48,679 nucleotides of DNA from Mobilicoccus sp032056465 (GTDB lineage: Bacteria; Actinomycetota; Actinomycetes; Actinomycetales; Dermatophilaceae). The stretch lies in NCBI RefSeq assembly GCF_032056465.1, contig NZ_DAMBCL010000021.1; one strand, given 5' to 3'. The notes below the pieces were generated by a model, which saw only the letters and a program-made list of their open reading frames with translations, ran no database searches and was not told the origin of the DNA. This document shows positions 8,459 to 17,218 of this stretch, piece by piece. A program made the position numbers and the translations under genes. The stretch's first letter is position 1, and every line of letters starts with the position of its first letter.

Positions 8459-9081
8459 CGTGCGCGCACCTCGCCGTCGGGGCCGTGGACGGGGCGCAGC
8501 CCGATGCTGCGGAGTTCCAGTGCCGCGAGGGCCCGCACCACCTCGGAGTCGCCGCGACGCCATGCCTCGACGGGGTCGGGAGAGATCTCCGTGAGCCGCG
8601 GGAGCGGCCGATTGGCCAACGCGCGGAGCGCGAAGAGGTCGAGGTCGGCCTCGGAGTCGACGAGGGCGCGGGCCGCGGTGGCCCTCCGGGCGAACCGCAC
8701 GCGCCCCACGACCCACGGGATCCCCAACCCCAGCGACGGACCGAGGACGGTGACGAGCGCGAGCGCGAGCGCGAGGCGCGCGACGGTGGTCTCGAACTGC
8801 GCCCCGGCCGCGCTCGCCTCGGCGACGACACCCGCGACCCTCCCGAACGCCCCTCGCAGCTGCTCCCCGGCGAACGGGATGTCGCCGACGGTCGTGCCGG
8901 CATCGGTCATCGCCGTTCCGAAGTCGGTCGCCGTGCGCTGGAGCGCGCGCGCCGGCTCCGCGAGCTGAAGGACGAGCCCGTGGACGGTGCGCCCCGCCCA
9001 CACCCACAACCCGCACCACACGAGCACCGCGAGGTCTCCGGTGATCTGACGGGCGCGGCGGGCGGAGGTCTGGGCGTACAT
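8455..9081 (-). CDS. Membrane protein of unknown function, coupled to xerD
   Basis: I do not recognise this 208-residue protein. Two hydrophobic segments are visible: about residues 15-35 (LAVLVWCGLWVWAG) and about 115-140 (LALALALVTVLGPSLGLGIPWVVG). Between them is an Ala/Thr-rich stretch that could be an extracytoplasmic coil. The C-terminal 70 residues are Arg/Leu/Ala-rich and probably cytoplasmic. The chosen start is ATG 9081; GTG 9084 is equally possible, and longer frames reach only low-complexity sequence. Its stop overlaps the xerD start by four bases, so the two are probably cotranscribed. Confidence 0.75.
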   Translation of the reverse strand: MYAQTSARRARQITGDLAVLVWCGLWVWAGRTVHGLVLQLAEPARALQRTATDFGTAMTDAGTTVGDIPFAGEQLRGAFGRVAGVVAEASAAGAQFETTVARLALALALVTVLGPSLGLGIPWVVGRVRFARRATAARALVDSEADLDLFALRALANRPLPRLTEISPDPVEAWRRGDSEVVRALAALELRSIGLRPVHGPDGEVRAR

Positions 9082-9212
9082 CACCGGTCCATCGTGACAC
9101 CAGCCCCCCGGGTCGCCGCGCGGCGACGACGCGGAGGCGGTCTCGCCTCGCGGCGACGACGCCGGGAGCGACACCCCGCCGGCGACGAGCGGCGCCCTGG
9201 GATGCTGGGGCG

Positions 9213-9743
9213 ATGACGATCGACCACCTCCCCGGTGACCGGGCACGACACCTCGCCGCACAGCCCCTCGCCTACGCGCCGACCGGGATGATCGACGGCC
9301 CGACCCCACCGGGATTCACCCGGCTGCAGCGCTCGCGGGCCTCGACTCGCCGCGACCTCGACGCGCTCGGCAGGGACCTGTTGAGCTGGCAGGTCCAGGC
9401 CCGGTCCGGGTTCGACGTCCGCGCGACCGACATCCCCCTACGGCTGGGGACGGACGTCGAGATGCGCCTCGGCCCCGGTCGCCTCGGCCTGCGGATCCCC
9501 TGTCGGGTGGTCGAGGTCGTCGAGGAGAGCGACCGGGTCGGGTTCACCTACGGCACCCTGCCGGGCCACCCGGAGGAGGGTGAGGAACGGTTCCTCCTCG
9601 AACGGGATGTGCAGGGGCAGGTCGTCATGACGGTCAGCGCGATCTCCCGACCGGCCATGGCCGTCGCCCGCCTCGTCTCCCCCGTCGTCGGCCTGCTGCA
9701 GACGGCGATGGCCGACCGGTATCTGCGCGTCTTCGACCGCTGA
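9213..9743 (+). CDS. DUF1990 family protein
   Basis: The 176-residue product matches the general pattern of DUF1990 (UPF0548) proteins: a YAPTGM-like N-terminal stretch, a GFDVRATD segment, then RVVEVVEESDRVGFTYGTLPGHPEEGEERFLLE, with a basic C-terminus. The function of this family is not established; some members are described as SRPBCC-like ligand-binding folds. It stands alone on the plus strand, divergent from the membrane protein gene and convergent with hisS (45 nt between stops). It lies at the join between two conserved synteny blocks. No clear ribosome site is seen before ATG 9213; GATGCT six bases upstream could be a weak leaderless -10. Confidence 0.85.
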   Translation: MTIDHLPGDRARHLAAQPLAYAPTGMIDGPTPPGFTRLQRSRASTRRDLDALGRDLLSWQVQARSGFDVRATDIPLRLGTDVEMRLGPGRLGLRIPCRVVEVVEESDRVGFTYGTLPGHPEEGEERFLLERDVQGQVVMTVSAISRPAMAVARLVSPVVGLLQTAMADRYLRVFDR

Positions 9744-9788
9744 GGCCGAGCGATCGCGCGAGGCCCCGCCGGGACGCGCCGACGGGTC

Positions 9789-11144
9789 TCAGACCGCGGT
9801 GACCGCGATGCGCAGGTCCTCGGCGGGCGGCGTCCAGGTGGCCGCATCGGCGTCGACCTGCTCCCCGCTGCGGATGTCCTTGACCTGGTCGAGCTCCGGG
9901 GCGCCGTCGTCGCGCGGGCTGCCGGGGAACCAGACGAACGGGATGCCGCGGCGGTCGGCGAACTTGATCTGCTTGCCGAACTTCGCCGCGCTCGGCGCCA
10001 CCTCGCACGCGATGCCACGCTCGCGGAGCGCGGCGGCGATGCGCATCGACCGGGGGCGTTCCTCCTCGTTCGCGAGGGCGACGAGGACGACCGACGGCGA
10101 CATGCGCGTGGCGGTGAGGGTCGGCATGAGCTTGGCGAGCAGACGGGAGACCCCGATCGAGATCCCGACGCCGGGGTAGGTGTTCCGTCCGTCGCTCGCG
10201 AGGGCGTCGTAGCGCCCGCCGGAACAGATCGAGCCGTAGGACTCCTCACCGACCAGCTGGGTCTCGTACACCGTGCCCGTGTAGTAGTCGAGGCCGCGGG
10301 CCACCTTGAGGTCGGCGAGCAGGAGCCCGGGGGCGTGCTCGGCCGCGGCGTCCATCACCGCGATCAACGCCTGCAGGCCCTCCTCGAGCACCTCGTGGGA
10401 GATCCCGAGCGCCCGGACCCGGTCGGCGAAGGAGGAGTCCGGCGCGTTGATCTCGGCGAGGGCGAGGCACAGCCCGGCCTGTTCCGCGTCGAGCCCGGCC
10501 TCGACGAGCATCTCCGTCACCGCCTGCGGGCCGACCTTGTCGAGCTTGTCGACGATGCGCAACACCGGGGCGACCTGCTCGGGTGCGAGACCGAGACCGA
10601 GGTAGAAGCCTTCGGGGATCTTGCGGTTGTTGACCTGGATGCGGAAGGGCCCGATCGGCAGCGCTGCGAACGCGTCGGCGATGACGAGCGGCAACTCGAC
10701 CTCGTAGTGGAAGGGCAGCGTGCCCGCGTCGACGATGTCGATGTCGGCCTGGACGAACTCGCGGAAGCGCCCGTCCTGCGGCCGCTCCCCGCGCCATACC
10801 TTCTGGATCTGGTAGCGGCGGAAGGGGAACTGCAGCTTTCCGGAGTTCTCGAGGACGTACCTGGCGAACGGCACGGTGAGGTCGAAGTGGAGGCCGAGGG
10901 CGGTCTCCGCGTCCCGCTCGTCCGCGTCGGCCGCGAGCCGGGAGACGCCGTAGATCTCCTTGTCCGCGTCACCGCCCTTGCCGAGGAGTCGCTCGACCGG
11001 CTCGACCGCGCGGGTCTCGATGCCGACGAAGCCGTGCCGCTCGAACGTCGTGCGGATGACGTCGAGGAAGTGGGCCTCGACGGCGCGCTGCTCGGGCAGC
11101 CACTCGGGGAACCCGGACATGGGCATGATCTTGTTCTGGCTCAA
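9789..11144 (-). CDS. hisS: Histidine--tRNA ligase
   Basis: Class II synthetase that charges tRNA-His. The product is 451 residues from TTG 11144. That start is favoured because AGGAA lies 5-6 nt upstream and because it brings the SGFPEWLP segment to the N-terminus, as in relatives; the upstream ATG-like extension is not supported. Motif 2 (FRRYQIQKVWRGERP, about 108-122) and the histidine-specific ARGLDYYTGTVYE (about 282-294) are intact. The C-terminal anticodon-binding domain contains EVAPSAAKFGKQIKFAD. It lies downstream of a metallo-beta-lactamase gene on the same strand (74-nt gap), an order seen in other actinobacteria. Confidence 0.95.
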   Translation of the reverse strand: MSQNKIMPMSGFPEWLPEQRAVEAHFLDVIRTTFERHGFVGIETRAVEPVERLLGKGGDADKEIYGVSRLAADADERDAETALGLHFDLTVPFARYVLENSGKLQFPFRRYQIQKVWRGERPQDGRFREFVQADIDIVDAGTLPFHYEVELPLVIADAFAALPIGPFRIQVNNRKIPEGFYLGLGLAPEQVAPVLRIVDKLDKVGPQAVTEMLVEAGLDAEQAGLCLALAEINAPDSSFADRVRALGISHEVLEEGLQALIAVMDAAAEHAPGLLLADLKVARGLDYYTGTVYETQLVGEESYGSICSGGRYDALASDGRNTYPGVGISIGVSRLLAKLMPTLTATRMSPSVVLVALANEEERPRSMRIAAALRERGIACEVAPSAAKFGKQIKFADRRGIPFVWFPGSPRDDGAPELDQVKDIRSGEQVDADAATWTPPAEDLRIAVTAV

Positions 11145-11218
11145 CGTCGTTCCTGTCGTACGGGGGGTGCCGGTGGGACGCGGCACCCGCGGGCCACGCG
11201 ATCGCGAGGCCGGTGGAT

Positions 11219-11917
11219 TCAGGCGAGGTGGGCGAGGAAGGGGTTCGTCGCGCGTTCGCGGCCGATCGTCGTCGCCGGGCCGTGGCCGGGGAGGACGAGG
11301 CTGTCGTCGGGCATCGACAGGACGACGTCACGCAGGCTGGCCTGCATCGCGGCGTCGTCGCCGCCGTAGAGGTCGGTGCGGCCGATCCCCCCGGAGAACA
11401 ACACGTCGCCCGCGAGGATCGTGCGCGAGAGACCGGAGTCCTCCGGCATCGCGTCGGGCAGGTCCTCGACGGTGAACAGCGCAGACCCCTCGGTATGGCC
11501 GGGGGCATGGGCGATGGTGAGGTCGAGTCCCGCGAGGGACAGCGTGTCACCGTCGCCGTAGGTGACGACGTCGCCCGGTCGCGTCCACGCGATGTCGCCG
11601 TACTGCATCTCGAGCATCGCGCGGAACTCCGGGCCGAGCTGCTCCATCGGGTCGGTGAGCCGGTACTCGTCGTCGACGTGGATGTACGTCGGGACGTCGT
11701 AGGTCTCGGCGAGCTGCGGCACCGACGCCGTGTGATCGAGGTGACCGTGGGTGAGGAGCAGCGCCGAGGGCGTGAGGCGGTGGGTGCGCAGGGCCTCGTT
11801 CAGTCGACCGTCGATGCCGCCGCCCGGGTCGACGACGACACAGTCCTCACCCGGCGCGCGGGCGAGCAGGAAACAGTTCGTCGCGAGCATGTCGGCGGGG
11901 AATCCGATGAGGAACAC
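11219..11917 (-). CDS. MBL-fold metallohydrolase (glyoxalase II-like)
   Basis: A zinc-dependent hydrolase of the glyoxalase II-like group; the substrate is unknown. The product is 232 residues. The metal-binding motif THGHLDH gives His57-x-His59-x-Asp61-His62; later ligands are in HAPGHTEGS, LAGDVLF and LPGHGP. The GTG start at 11917 is preceded by TAGGCT with a 6-nt gap, so a leaderless transcript is likely. It sits between hisS and the DUF349 gene, matching the conserved rel-hisS neighbourhood (Rv2581c in Mycobacterium tuberculosis is the positional counterpart). Confidence 0.92.
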   Translation of the reverse strand: MFLIGFPADMLATNCFLLARAPGEDCVVVDPGGGIDGRLNEALRTHRLTPSALLLTHGHLDHTASVPQLAETYDVPTYIHVDDEYRLTDPMEQLGPEFRAMLEMQYGDIAWTRPGDVVTYGDGDTLSLAGLDLTIAHAPGHTEGSALFTVEDLPDAMPEDSGLSRTILAGDVLFSGGIGRTDLYGGDDAAMQASLRDVVLSMPDDSLVLPGHGPATTIGRERATNPFLAHLA

Positions 11918-11923
11918 GCCCCC

Positions 11924-11929
11924 AGCCTA
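11924..11929 (-). promoter_or_regulatory. Leaderless -10 element for the MBL hydrolase gene
   Basis: TAGGCT on the minus strand, 6 nt before GTG 11917. Transcription should start at or within a base or two of the start codon. No Shine-Dalgarno sequence is present in the G-rich gap. Confidence 0.5.
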
Positions 11930-12152
11930 GACGGCGAGCAGTCCACCCTGCGCACACCGACCGTCTCACGTGCCGGAAGGGGAGGACGCCGGCGCAGGTG
12001 CCACCACGACGGAACACCCTGCTCCGGGCCACCCGTCACGACTCACGACGCCCGAATCCGCTGGTCGGCCAGTATCGTGGTCGGGGACGGCTCCACCAAC
12101 GAACCGCGCGGCGTCCCCTCGTCGTCGGTGTCCAGACGCGAAGGCCCCCGCT

Positions 12153-14072
12153 GTGTCCGATCACACTCCCCCCACCGACCCGACGACCGCCGAGATCGAC
12201 CCGGCCGCCGAGGCCGCCGAGACCGCCGAGACCGCTGCTCCCGTCACCGAGTTCGACGTGGAACGTCTCTCCGGTGCACCGGATGCAGCCACCGAGGCGA
12301 AGGCGAGCACCCCGACCCAGGAATCGGAGGACGAGAACACCTCCGAGGCCGACGTCGAGAACGCCTCCGAGGCCACCCACGACGTGGCGCCCTCGGAGTC
12401 CGACTCCGTCTCCGAGACCGACGTCGAGAACGCCTGCGAGGCGACCCCGGAGGGCATCCCCTTCCGGCGTTCCCCGAACGACGCCGCCGATGCCGAGCCC
12501 TCGGTCTCGGAGACCGACGTCGAGAACGCCTCCGAGCGTGACCCGTCGCGCTCCGACTCCTTCGGCGCCGACGCCGACTCCGGTGTGTCCGAGACCGATG
12601 TCGAGAACGCCTCCGCGGACCGCCCCTCCCGGGGGGACGAGGTGGCGGAGTCGACGCGCGAGACCGACGACGCCTCGCCGGCCGCGCCGACGCCCACACC
12701 CGCGCCCACACCCGCGGCGACGCCGGCCGCCGTGGCCCCTGCGCCGTCGGCCGTGGCCGCACCGGCAGCCCGCGGGGACGTCCCGACCCCCGTGGCTCCC
12801 GTGCACGCGCCCGTCACCACCGACCCCTCGGCGTTCGGTCGGGTCGCCGAGGACGGCACGGTGTTCGTGCGCATCGGTCAGGAGGAACGGGAGGTCGGCT
12901 CCTACCCCGGAGCCACCGCCGAGGAGGCCCTCGCCTACTTCGCCCGCAAGTTCGACGAGGTCGCGGCGCTGGCCGAGCTCCTCCACCAGCGGGTCACGCA
13001 GACCGACCTGTCGGCCAAGGAGGGCGCGGACGGCCTGAAGCGCCTGCGCGGAGCCGTGGGCGACCTGCGCGCGGTCGGGGATTTCCCCGCGCTCCACATC
13101 CGGATCGAGGACATCGCGACCGCCGTCGAGGTGCGTCGCCACACCGAGAACCAGGAACGGTCCGCCGCGCGCGAAGAGGCCCTCAGGACGCGCGAAGCCA
13201 TCGTGTCCGAGGCCGAGACGCTCGCGGCCCAGGACGAGGCCAAGGTGCAGTGGAAGTCGAGCAGCACCCGCATGCGGGCTCTTCTCGACGAGTGGAAGTC
13301 GGCCCAGAAGAACGGCCCCAAGCTCGACCGCGAGACCGAGCAGGCCCTCTGGCACCGCCTCTCCAGCGCCCGCAACTCCTTCGACAAGATGCGTCGGGTG
13401 CACTTCGCCCAGTTGGGCTCGCAGCAGTCCGAGGCCAAGGCCCGCAAGGAGGAACTCGTCGCCCAGGCCGAGGCCCTCAAGGACAGCACCGACTGGGGTC
13501 ACACCGCCGGTGCCTTCAAGCGGCTCATGGACAACTGGCGCCAGGCCGGTCGCGCGGCCCGCTCCGACGACGACGCCCTGTGGAAGCGTTTCAAGGCCGC
13601 GCAGGACCACTTCTTCAACGCCAAGGACGAGGTCACCGCGGCCGAGAACGTCGAGTTCGAGGCCAACCTCAAGGTCAAGGAGGCCCTGCTCGAGGAGGCC
13701 CAGAAGATCCTCCCGGTCAAGGACGTCGAGGCCGCCAAGGCCCGCCTGCGCCCGATCCAGGAGAAGTGGGACGCCGCGGGCAAGGTGCCGCGCTCGGCGA
13801 TGAAGCGCATCGAGGACGGCATGCGCAGGGTCGAGCAGTCCGTGCGCGACGCCGAGCAGCACAAGTGGAAGCGCACCGACCCCGAGGTCGCGGCCCGCGC
13901 CCGCAGCATGGTGGACCAGCTCGAGGCGTCCGTGCAGACCCTGCGCGACGACCTCGCCACGGCCGAGAGCCGCGGGGATCAGCGCAAGATCGCCAAGGCT
14001 CGCGAGGCCCTCGAGGCCCGCGAGGCGTGGCTCGCCCAGGCCCGCGCGGGGCTCGAGGAGTTCGGCGACTGA
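12153..14072 (+). CDS. DUF349 domain-containing coiled-coil protein
   Basis: The 639-residue product has two parts. Residues 1-225 are acidic and low-complexity (Glu, Asp, Ser, Ala, Pro), with four copies of a short repeat of the type SETDVENAS and an Ala/Pro-rich linker. From about residue 230 the protein is helical and charged, with repeated Trp-containing units (WKSSSTRMRALLDEWK, LWKRFKAAQDHFF, QEKWDAAGKVPR) typical of DUF349. The family's molecular role is not established. GTG 12153 has GAAGG upstream at acceptable spacing; the longer open frame upstream lacks such a site. It is on the plus strand between the MBL gene and rel, convergent with rel across a strong terminator. Confidence 0.88.
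   Translation: MSDHTPPTDPTTAEIDPAAEAAETAETAAPVTEFDVERLSGAPDAATEAKASTPTQESEDENTSEADVENASEATHDVAPSESDSVSETDVENACEATPEGIPFRRSPNDAADAEPSVSETDVENASERDPSRSDSFGADADSGVSETDVENASADRPSRGDEVAESTRETDDASPAAPTPTPAPTPAATPAAVAPAPSAVAAPAARGDVPTPVAPVHAPVTTDPSAFGRVAEDGTVFVRIGQEEREVGSYPGATAEEALAYFARKFDEVAALAELLHQRVTQTDLSAKEGADGLKRLRGAVGDLRAVGDFPALHIRIEDIATAVEVRRHTENQERSAAREEALRTREAIVSEAETLAAQDEAKVQWKSSSTRMRALLDEWKSAQKNGPKLDRETEQALWHRLSSARNSFDKMRRVHFAQLGSQQSEAKARKEELVAQAEALKDSTDWGHTAGAFKRLMDNWRQAGRAARSDDDALWKRFKAAQDHFFNAKDEVTAAENVEFEANLKVKEALLEEAQKILPVKDVEAAKARLRPIQEKWDAAGKVPRSAMKRIEDGMRRVEQSVRDAEQHKWKRTDPEVAARARSMVDQLEASVQTLRDDLATAESRGDQRKIAKAREALEAREAWLAQARAGLEEFGD
12345..12617 (+). repeat. Four imperfect 27-base repeats inside the DUF349 gene
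   Basis: Near-identical units begin at 12345, 12414, 12510 and 12591 and encode E-(A/T)-DVENA(S/C)-(E/A) in frame, at codons 65, 88, 120 and 147. The 27-base units differ at only a few bases, while the spacers (69, 96 and 81 bases start to start) diverge. This looks like internal duplication of a short linear motif within a disordered acidic region. Confidence 0.8.
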
Positions 14073-14123
14073 GGCACGCGTCGATCGGGCCGACCACCGC
14101 AGGCCCGACACCCCGCCCGAGGA

Positions 14124-14173
14124 ACGACGGAGGCGGCACCCGGACATCACGATCCGGGTGCCGCCTCCGTCGT
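14124..14173. terminator. Bidirectional terminator between DUF349 gene and rel
   Basis: A perfect 21-bp inverted repeat (14124-14144 with 14153-14173) encloses an 8-nt loop. It lies between the convergent stops at 14072 and 14197. There is no long T-run, as is common for actinobacterial terminators. Confidence 0.85.
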
Positions 14174-14196
14174 GTCGGGCCGCGTGAGCGGCCGGA

Positions 14197-16551
14197 CTAC
14201 TGCGCCTGGCTGGGGTGCTTGACGCCGGAGACCCGGTAGACGTCGAAGACGCCGTCGATGCGTCGGACGGCCTTGATCACGTGGTCGAGGTGGCCGGGGT
14301 CGCCCATCTCGAAGGTGAACTTGGAGATCGCCAACCGGTCGCGCGAGGTGGTGACGGCTGCGGACAGGATGTTGACGTGGTGGTCGGAGAGCACCCGGGT
14401 GATGTCCGAGAGCAGCCGGCTGCGGTCGAGGGCCTCGACCTGCAACTGGACGAGGAACATGCTCGAGACCGAGGGGTCCCAGGAGACCTGGACGAGCCGC
14501 TCGGGGTGCGCGCGGAGCCCGTCGGCGTTGGTGCAGTTCGTGCGGTGCACCGAGACGTACTGGCCGCGGGTGGTGAAGCCCATGATCTCGTCGCCCGGGA
14601 CGGGGGTGCAGCACTTGGCGAGCTTGGTCTCGACCCCGCTCATGCCCTGGACGACGACGCCGGTGTCGGCCTTGGGCCGCCGGCCGCGGCGTCCCGGCAT
14701 CGTCACCTCGGCGAGGTCCTCCTCGGCACCCGCCTCGCCACCGGAGGCGGCGATGATCCTCTCGACGATCGACTGGGCGGAGACGTTCTTCTCCCCCACG
14801 GCGGCGAACAGCGCCTCGATGTCGCTGTAGCGCAGGTCCTCGGCGATGCCCTTGAGCACCTCGGCGCTCATGAGCCGCTGGAGCTGGAGGTTGTGCTTGC
14901 GGATCGTGCGCGCGATCTCCTCGCGGCCGTTCTCGATGGCCTCCTCGCGGCGTTCCTTCGTGAACCACTGCCGGATCTTGTTCCGCGCACGGGGGCTCTT
15001 GACGAACGTCAACCAGTCGCGAGAGGGGCCGGCACCGTCGACCTTGCTCGTGAGGATCTCGACGATGTCGCCGTTCTCGAGCTGGGACTCGAGCGGCACG
15101 AGCCGCCCGTTGACGCGCCCGCCGATGCAGTGGTGGCCGACCTCGGTGTGCACGGCGTAGGCGAAGTCGACGGGCGTCGACCCCAGCGGCAGCGCGATGA
15201 CGGCGCCCTTGGGGGTGAACGCGAAGACCTCCTGGGCATTGATCTCGAAGCGGAGGGAGTCGAGGAACTCCCCCGGGTCCGCGGTCTCGCGCTGCCAGTC
15301 GACGAGCTGGCGCAGCCACGCCATGTCGTTGGGGTCGCCGTCGGCGATCTCGCCACCGGGGGCCACGGCCCCCTCGACCTCCTTGTACTTCCAGTGGGCG
15401 GCGACGCCGTACTCGGCGCGTCGGTGCATCGCGTGCGTGCGGATCTGGATCTCCACGGGCTTGCCGCCCGGTCCCACGACCGTCGTGTGCAACGACTGGT
15501 ACATGTTGAACTTGGGCATCGCGATGTAGTCCTTGAACCGCCCGGGCATGGGCTTCCACCGCGCGTGCATCGAGCCCAACGCCGCGTAACAGTCTCGGAC
15601 GGTGTCCACGAGCACCCGCACGGCCACGAGGTCGTAGATCTCCTCGAAGTCGCGGCCCCGGACGATCATCTTCTGATACACCGAGTAGTAGTGCTTGGGC
15701 CGCCCCGTCACGGTGGCGGTGATGCGCGCCGCCTTGAGGTCCTCCTCGACCTGCCGCTTGACCTGGCCGAGGTACTCCTCACGGGCCGGCGCGCGCTCGG
15801 CGACCATGCGCACGATCTCGTCGTAGACCTTGGGGTAGAGCGTCGCGAACGAGAGATCCTCGAGCTCCCACTTGATCGTGTTCATGCCGAGCCGGTGGGC
15901 GAGCGGTGCGTAGATCTCGAGCGTCTCGCGGGCCTTGCGGGCCGCCGAGGCCGCGGGGACGTACCGCCACGTGCGGGCGTTGTGCAGCCGGTCGGCGAGC
16001 TTGATGACGAGGACCCGGATGTCACGGGACATCGCGATGACCATCTTGCGCACGGTCTCGGCCTGCGCGGCCTCGCCGTACTTGACCTTGTCGAGCTTCG
16101 TGACCCCGTCGACGAGCATGGCGATCTCGTCACCGAAGTCGGCGCGCAGCTCGGTCAATCCGTACCCGGTGTCCTCGACGGTGTCGTGGAGCATCGCCGC
16201 CGCGAGCGTCGTCGGCGGCATCCCGATCTCGGCGAGGATCGTCGTCACCGCGAGCGGGTGGGTGATGTAGGGGTCGCCGTTGCGCCGCGTCTGGCCCTCG
16301 TGCCACTTCTCCGCGACCTCGTAGGCGCGCTCGATGATCGAGACGTCGGCCTTGGGGTGGGTCGCGCGCACCGCGCGCAGCAGCGGTTCGAGCTCGGGGT
16401 GGGTGAGGTGACGGGAGCCCAGTCGCGCCAGGCGGGCGCGCATGCTCGCGCCGACCCCCGTCGACGCCGAGCCCGAGGATCCCCCGTTGGGGGGTACGGG
16501 CGTGAGGGGCTGTCGACCGGTGGGCGCGTTCGACTGTCCCGTCGTACTCAT
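14197..16551 (-). CDS. rel: Bifunctional (p)ppGpp synthetase/hydrolase
   Basis: Makes and degrades the stringent-response alarmone (p)ppGpp. The product is 784 residues. The HD hydrolase domain is intact (HDTVED at 122-127; KLADRLHN at 184-191). The synthetase domain carries RFKD at 338-341, the RXKD form typical of bifunctional enzymes rather than the EXDD of synthetase-only RelA, and EIQIRT at 367-372. A TGS domain (about 440-500) and a C-terminal ACT domain (about 705-780) follow. About 36 disordered residues precede the fold. It lies 17 nt downstream of apt and is likely cotranscribed with it. A strong terminator lies beyond its stop. Confidence 0.96.
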   Translation of the reverse strand: MSTTGQSNAPTGRQPLTPVPPNGGSSGSASTGVGASMRARLARLGSRHLTHPELEPLLRAVRATHPKADVSIIERAYEVAEKWHEGQTRRNGDPYITHPLAVTTILAEIGMPPTTLAAAMLHDTVEDTGYGLTELRADFGDEIAMLVDGVTKLDKVKYGEAAQAETVRKMVIAMSRDIRVLVIKLADRLHNARTWRYVPAASAARKARETLEIYAPLAHRLGMNTIKWELEDLSFATLYPKVYDEIVRMVAERAPAREEYLGQVKRQVEEDLKAARITATVTGRPKHYYSVYQKMIVRGRDFEEIYDLVAVRVLVDTVRDCYAALGSMHARWKPMPGRFKDYIAMPKFNMYQSLHTTVVGPGGKPVEIQIRTHAMHRRAEYGVAAHWKYKEVEGAVAPGGEIADGDPNDMAWLRQLVDWQRETADPGEFLDSLRFEINAQEVFAFTPKGAVIALPLGSTPVDFAYAVHTEVGHHCIGGRVNGRLVPLESQLENGDIVEILTSKVDGAGPSRDWLTFVKSPRARNKIRQWFTKERREEAIENGREEIARTIRKHNLQLQRLMSAEVLKGIAEDLRYSDIEALFAAVGEKNVSAQSIVERIIAASGGEAGAEEDLAEVTMPGRRGRRPKADTGVVVQGMSGVETKLAKCCTPVPGDEIMGFTTRGQYVSVHRTNCTNADGLRAHPERLVQVSWDPSVSSMFLVQLQVEALDRSRLLSDITRVLSDHHVNILSAAVTTSRDRLAISKFTFEMGDPGHLDHVIKAVRRIDGVFDVYRVSGVKHPSQAQ

Positions 16552-16568
16552 GTCGGAAGTGTAGGGGG

Positions 16569-17096
16569 TCAGACCACGAGGACCGACGTCAGTGGTCGTG
16601 ATCCGAGCGCGGCGCGCCCTCCGAGGGCGGCCACCTCGATGACGACCTCGATGCCCACGACCTCGCCACCGAGTTCCTCGACGAGGTCACAGGCGGCGGC
16701 GACCGTGCCACCGGTGGCGATGACGTCGTCCATGACGAGCACCCGGGAGCCGGCGGGGAACGCATCGTCGTGGATCTCGATCGTCGCGGTGCCGTACTCG
16801 AGGGAGTACTCGGCCGCCCTCGTCTCGCCGGGCAGCTTGCCCTGCTTGCGCACGGGCACGAACCCGACGCCGAGGGCGTAGGCGGTGGCCGCGCCGATCA
16901 TGAAACCACGCGCCTCGATGCCGACGACGACGTCGACGCGCCCGGCGTAGCGGGCGACGGCGTCGTCGACGACGGCGCCGAAGGCACGGGCATCGCCGAG
17001 CAGGGGCGTGAAGTCCTTGAACAGCACCCCCGGCTCGGGGAAGTCCGGGATGTCACGGAGGCGGGAGGCGACGAGCGAGGCGAGCGAGTCGGTCAC
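16569..17096 (-). CDS. apt: Adenine phosphoribosyltransferase
   Basis: Converts adenine and PRPP to AMP in purine salvage. The product is 175 residues. The PRPP-binding loop VLVMDDVIATGGT spans 119-131; the N-terminal IPDFPEPGVLFKD and GIEARGF segments are typical. Three in-frame GTG codons (17117, 17105, 17096) could start it; 17096 is preferred because TAGGGT ends 7 nt upstream, as in a leaderless mRNA, and it fits the usual family length. It is followed by rel. In M. tuberculosis a lipoprotein gene separates secF and apt; here secF is adjacent, with a hairpin between. Confidence 0.94.
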   Translation of the reverse strand: MTDSLASLVASRLRDIPDFPEPGVLFKDFTPLLGDARAFGAVVDDAVARYAGRVDVVVGIEARGFMIGAATAYALGVGFVPVRKQGKLPGETRAAEYSLEYGTATIEIHDDAFPAGSRVLVMDDVIATGGTVAAACDLVEELGGEVVGIEVVIEVAALGGRAALGSRPLTSVLVV

Positions 17097-17103
17097 AGAG
17101 GGC

Positions 17104-17109
17104 ACCCTA
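17104..17109 (-). promoter_or_regulatory. Leaderless -10 element for apt-rel
   Basis: TAGGGT on the minus strand with a 7-nt gap to GTG 17096. It would drive apt and rel independently of secDF. Confidence 0.55.
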
Positions 17110-17135
17110 CCGCCCACGCCGGAGGGGTCCGCCCG

Positions 17136-17173
17136 CCCGCCCGGACCTCGGGGAGGCCGGACGGCCGGGCGGG
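17136..17173 (-). terminator. Hairpin downstream of secF
   Basis: A 9-bp G/C-only stem (17136-17144 with 17165-17173) encloses a 20-nt loop that can fold further. It lies 46 bases past the secF stop and before the apt promoter. Confidence 0.55.
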
Positions 17174-17218
17174 ATCGCGCGGATCAGGCGGGTCGGATTC
17201 GTCGGGGCCGGCCCGCGG

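Noticed and set aside
9100..9175. Short repeated GCGGCGACGACGC sequence upstream of the DUF1990 gene
   Set aside because: Two imperfect copies of a simple GC-rich word; likely chance in this base composition.
14215..16881. An 888-codon plus-strand frame over rel and apt
   Set aside because: Antisense shadow of rel; no ribosome site and no recognisable domain.
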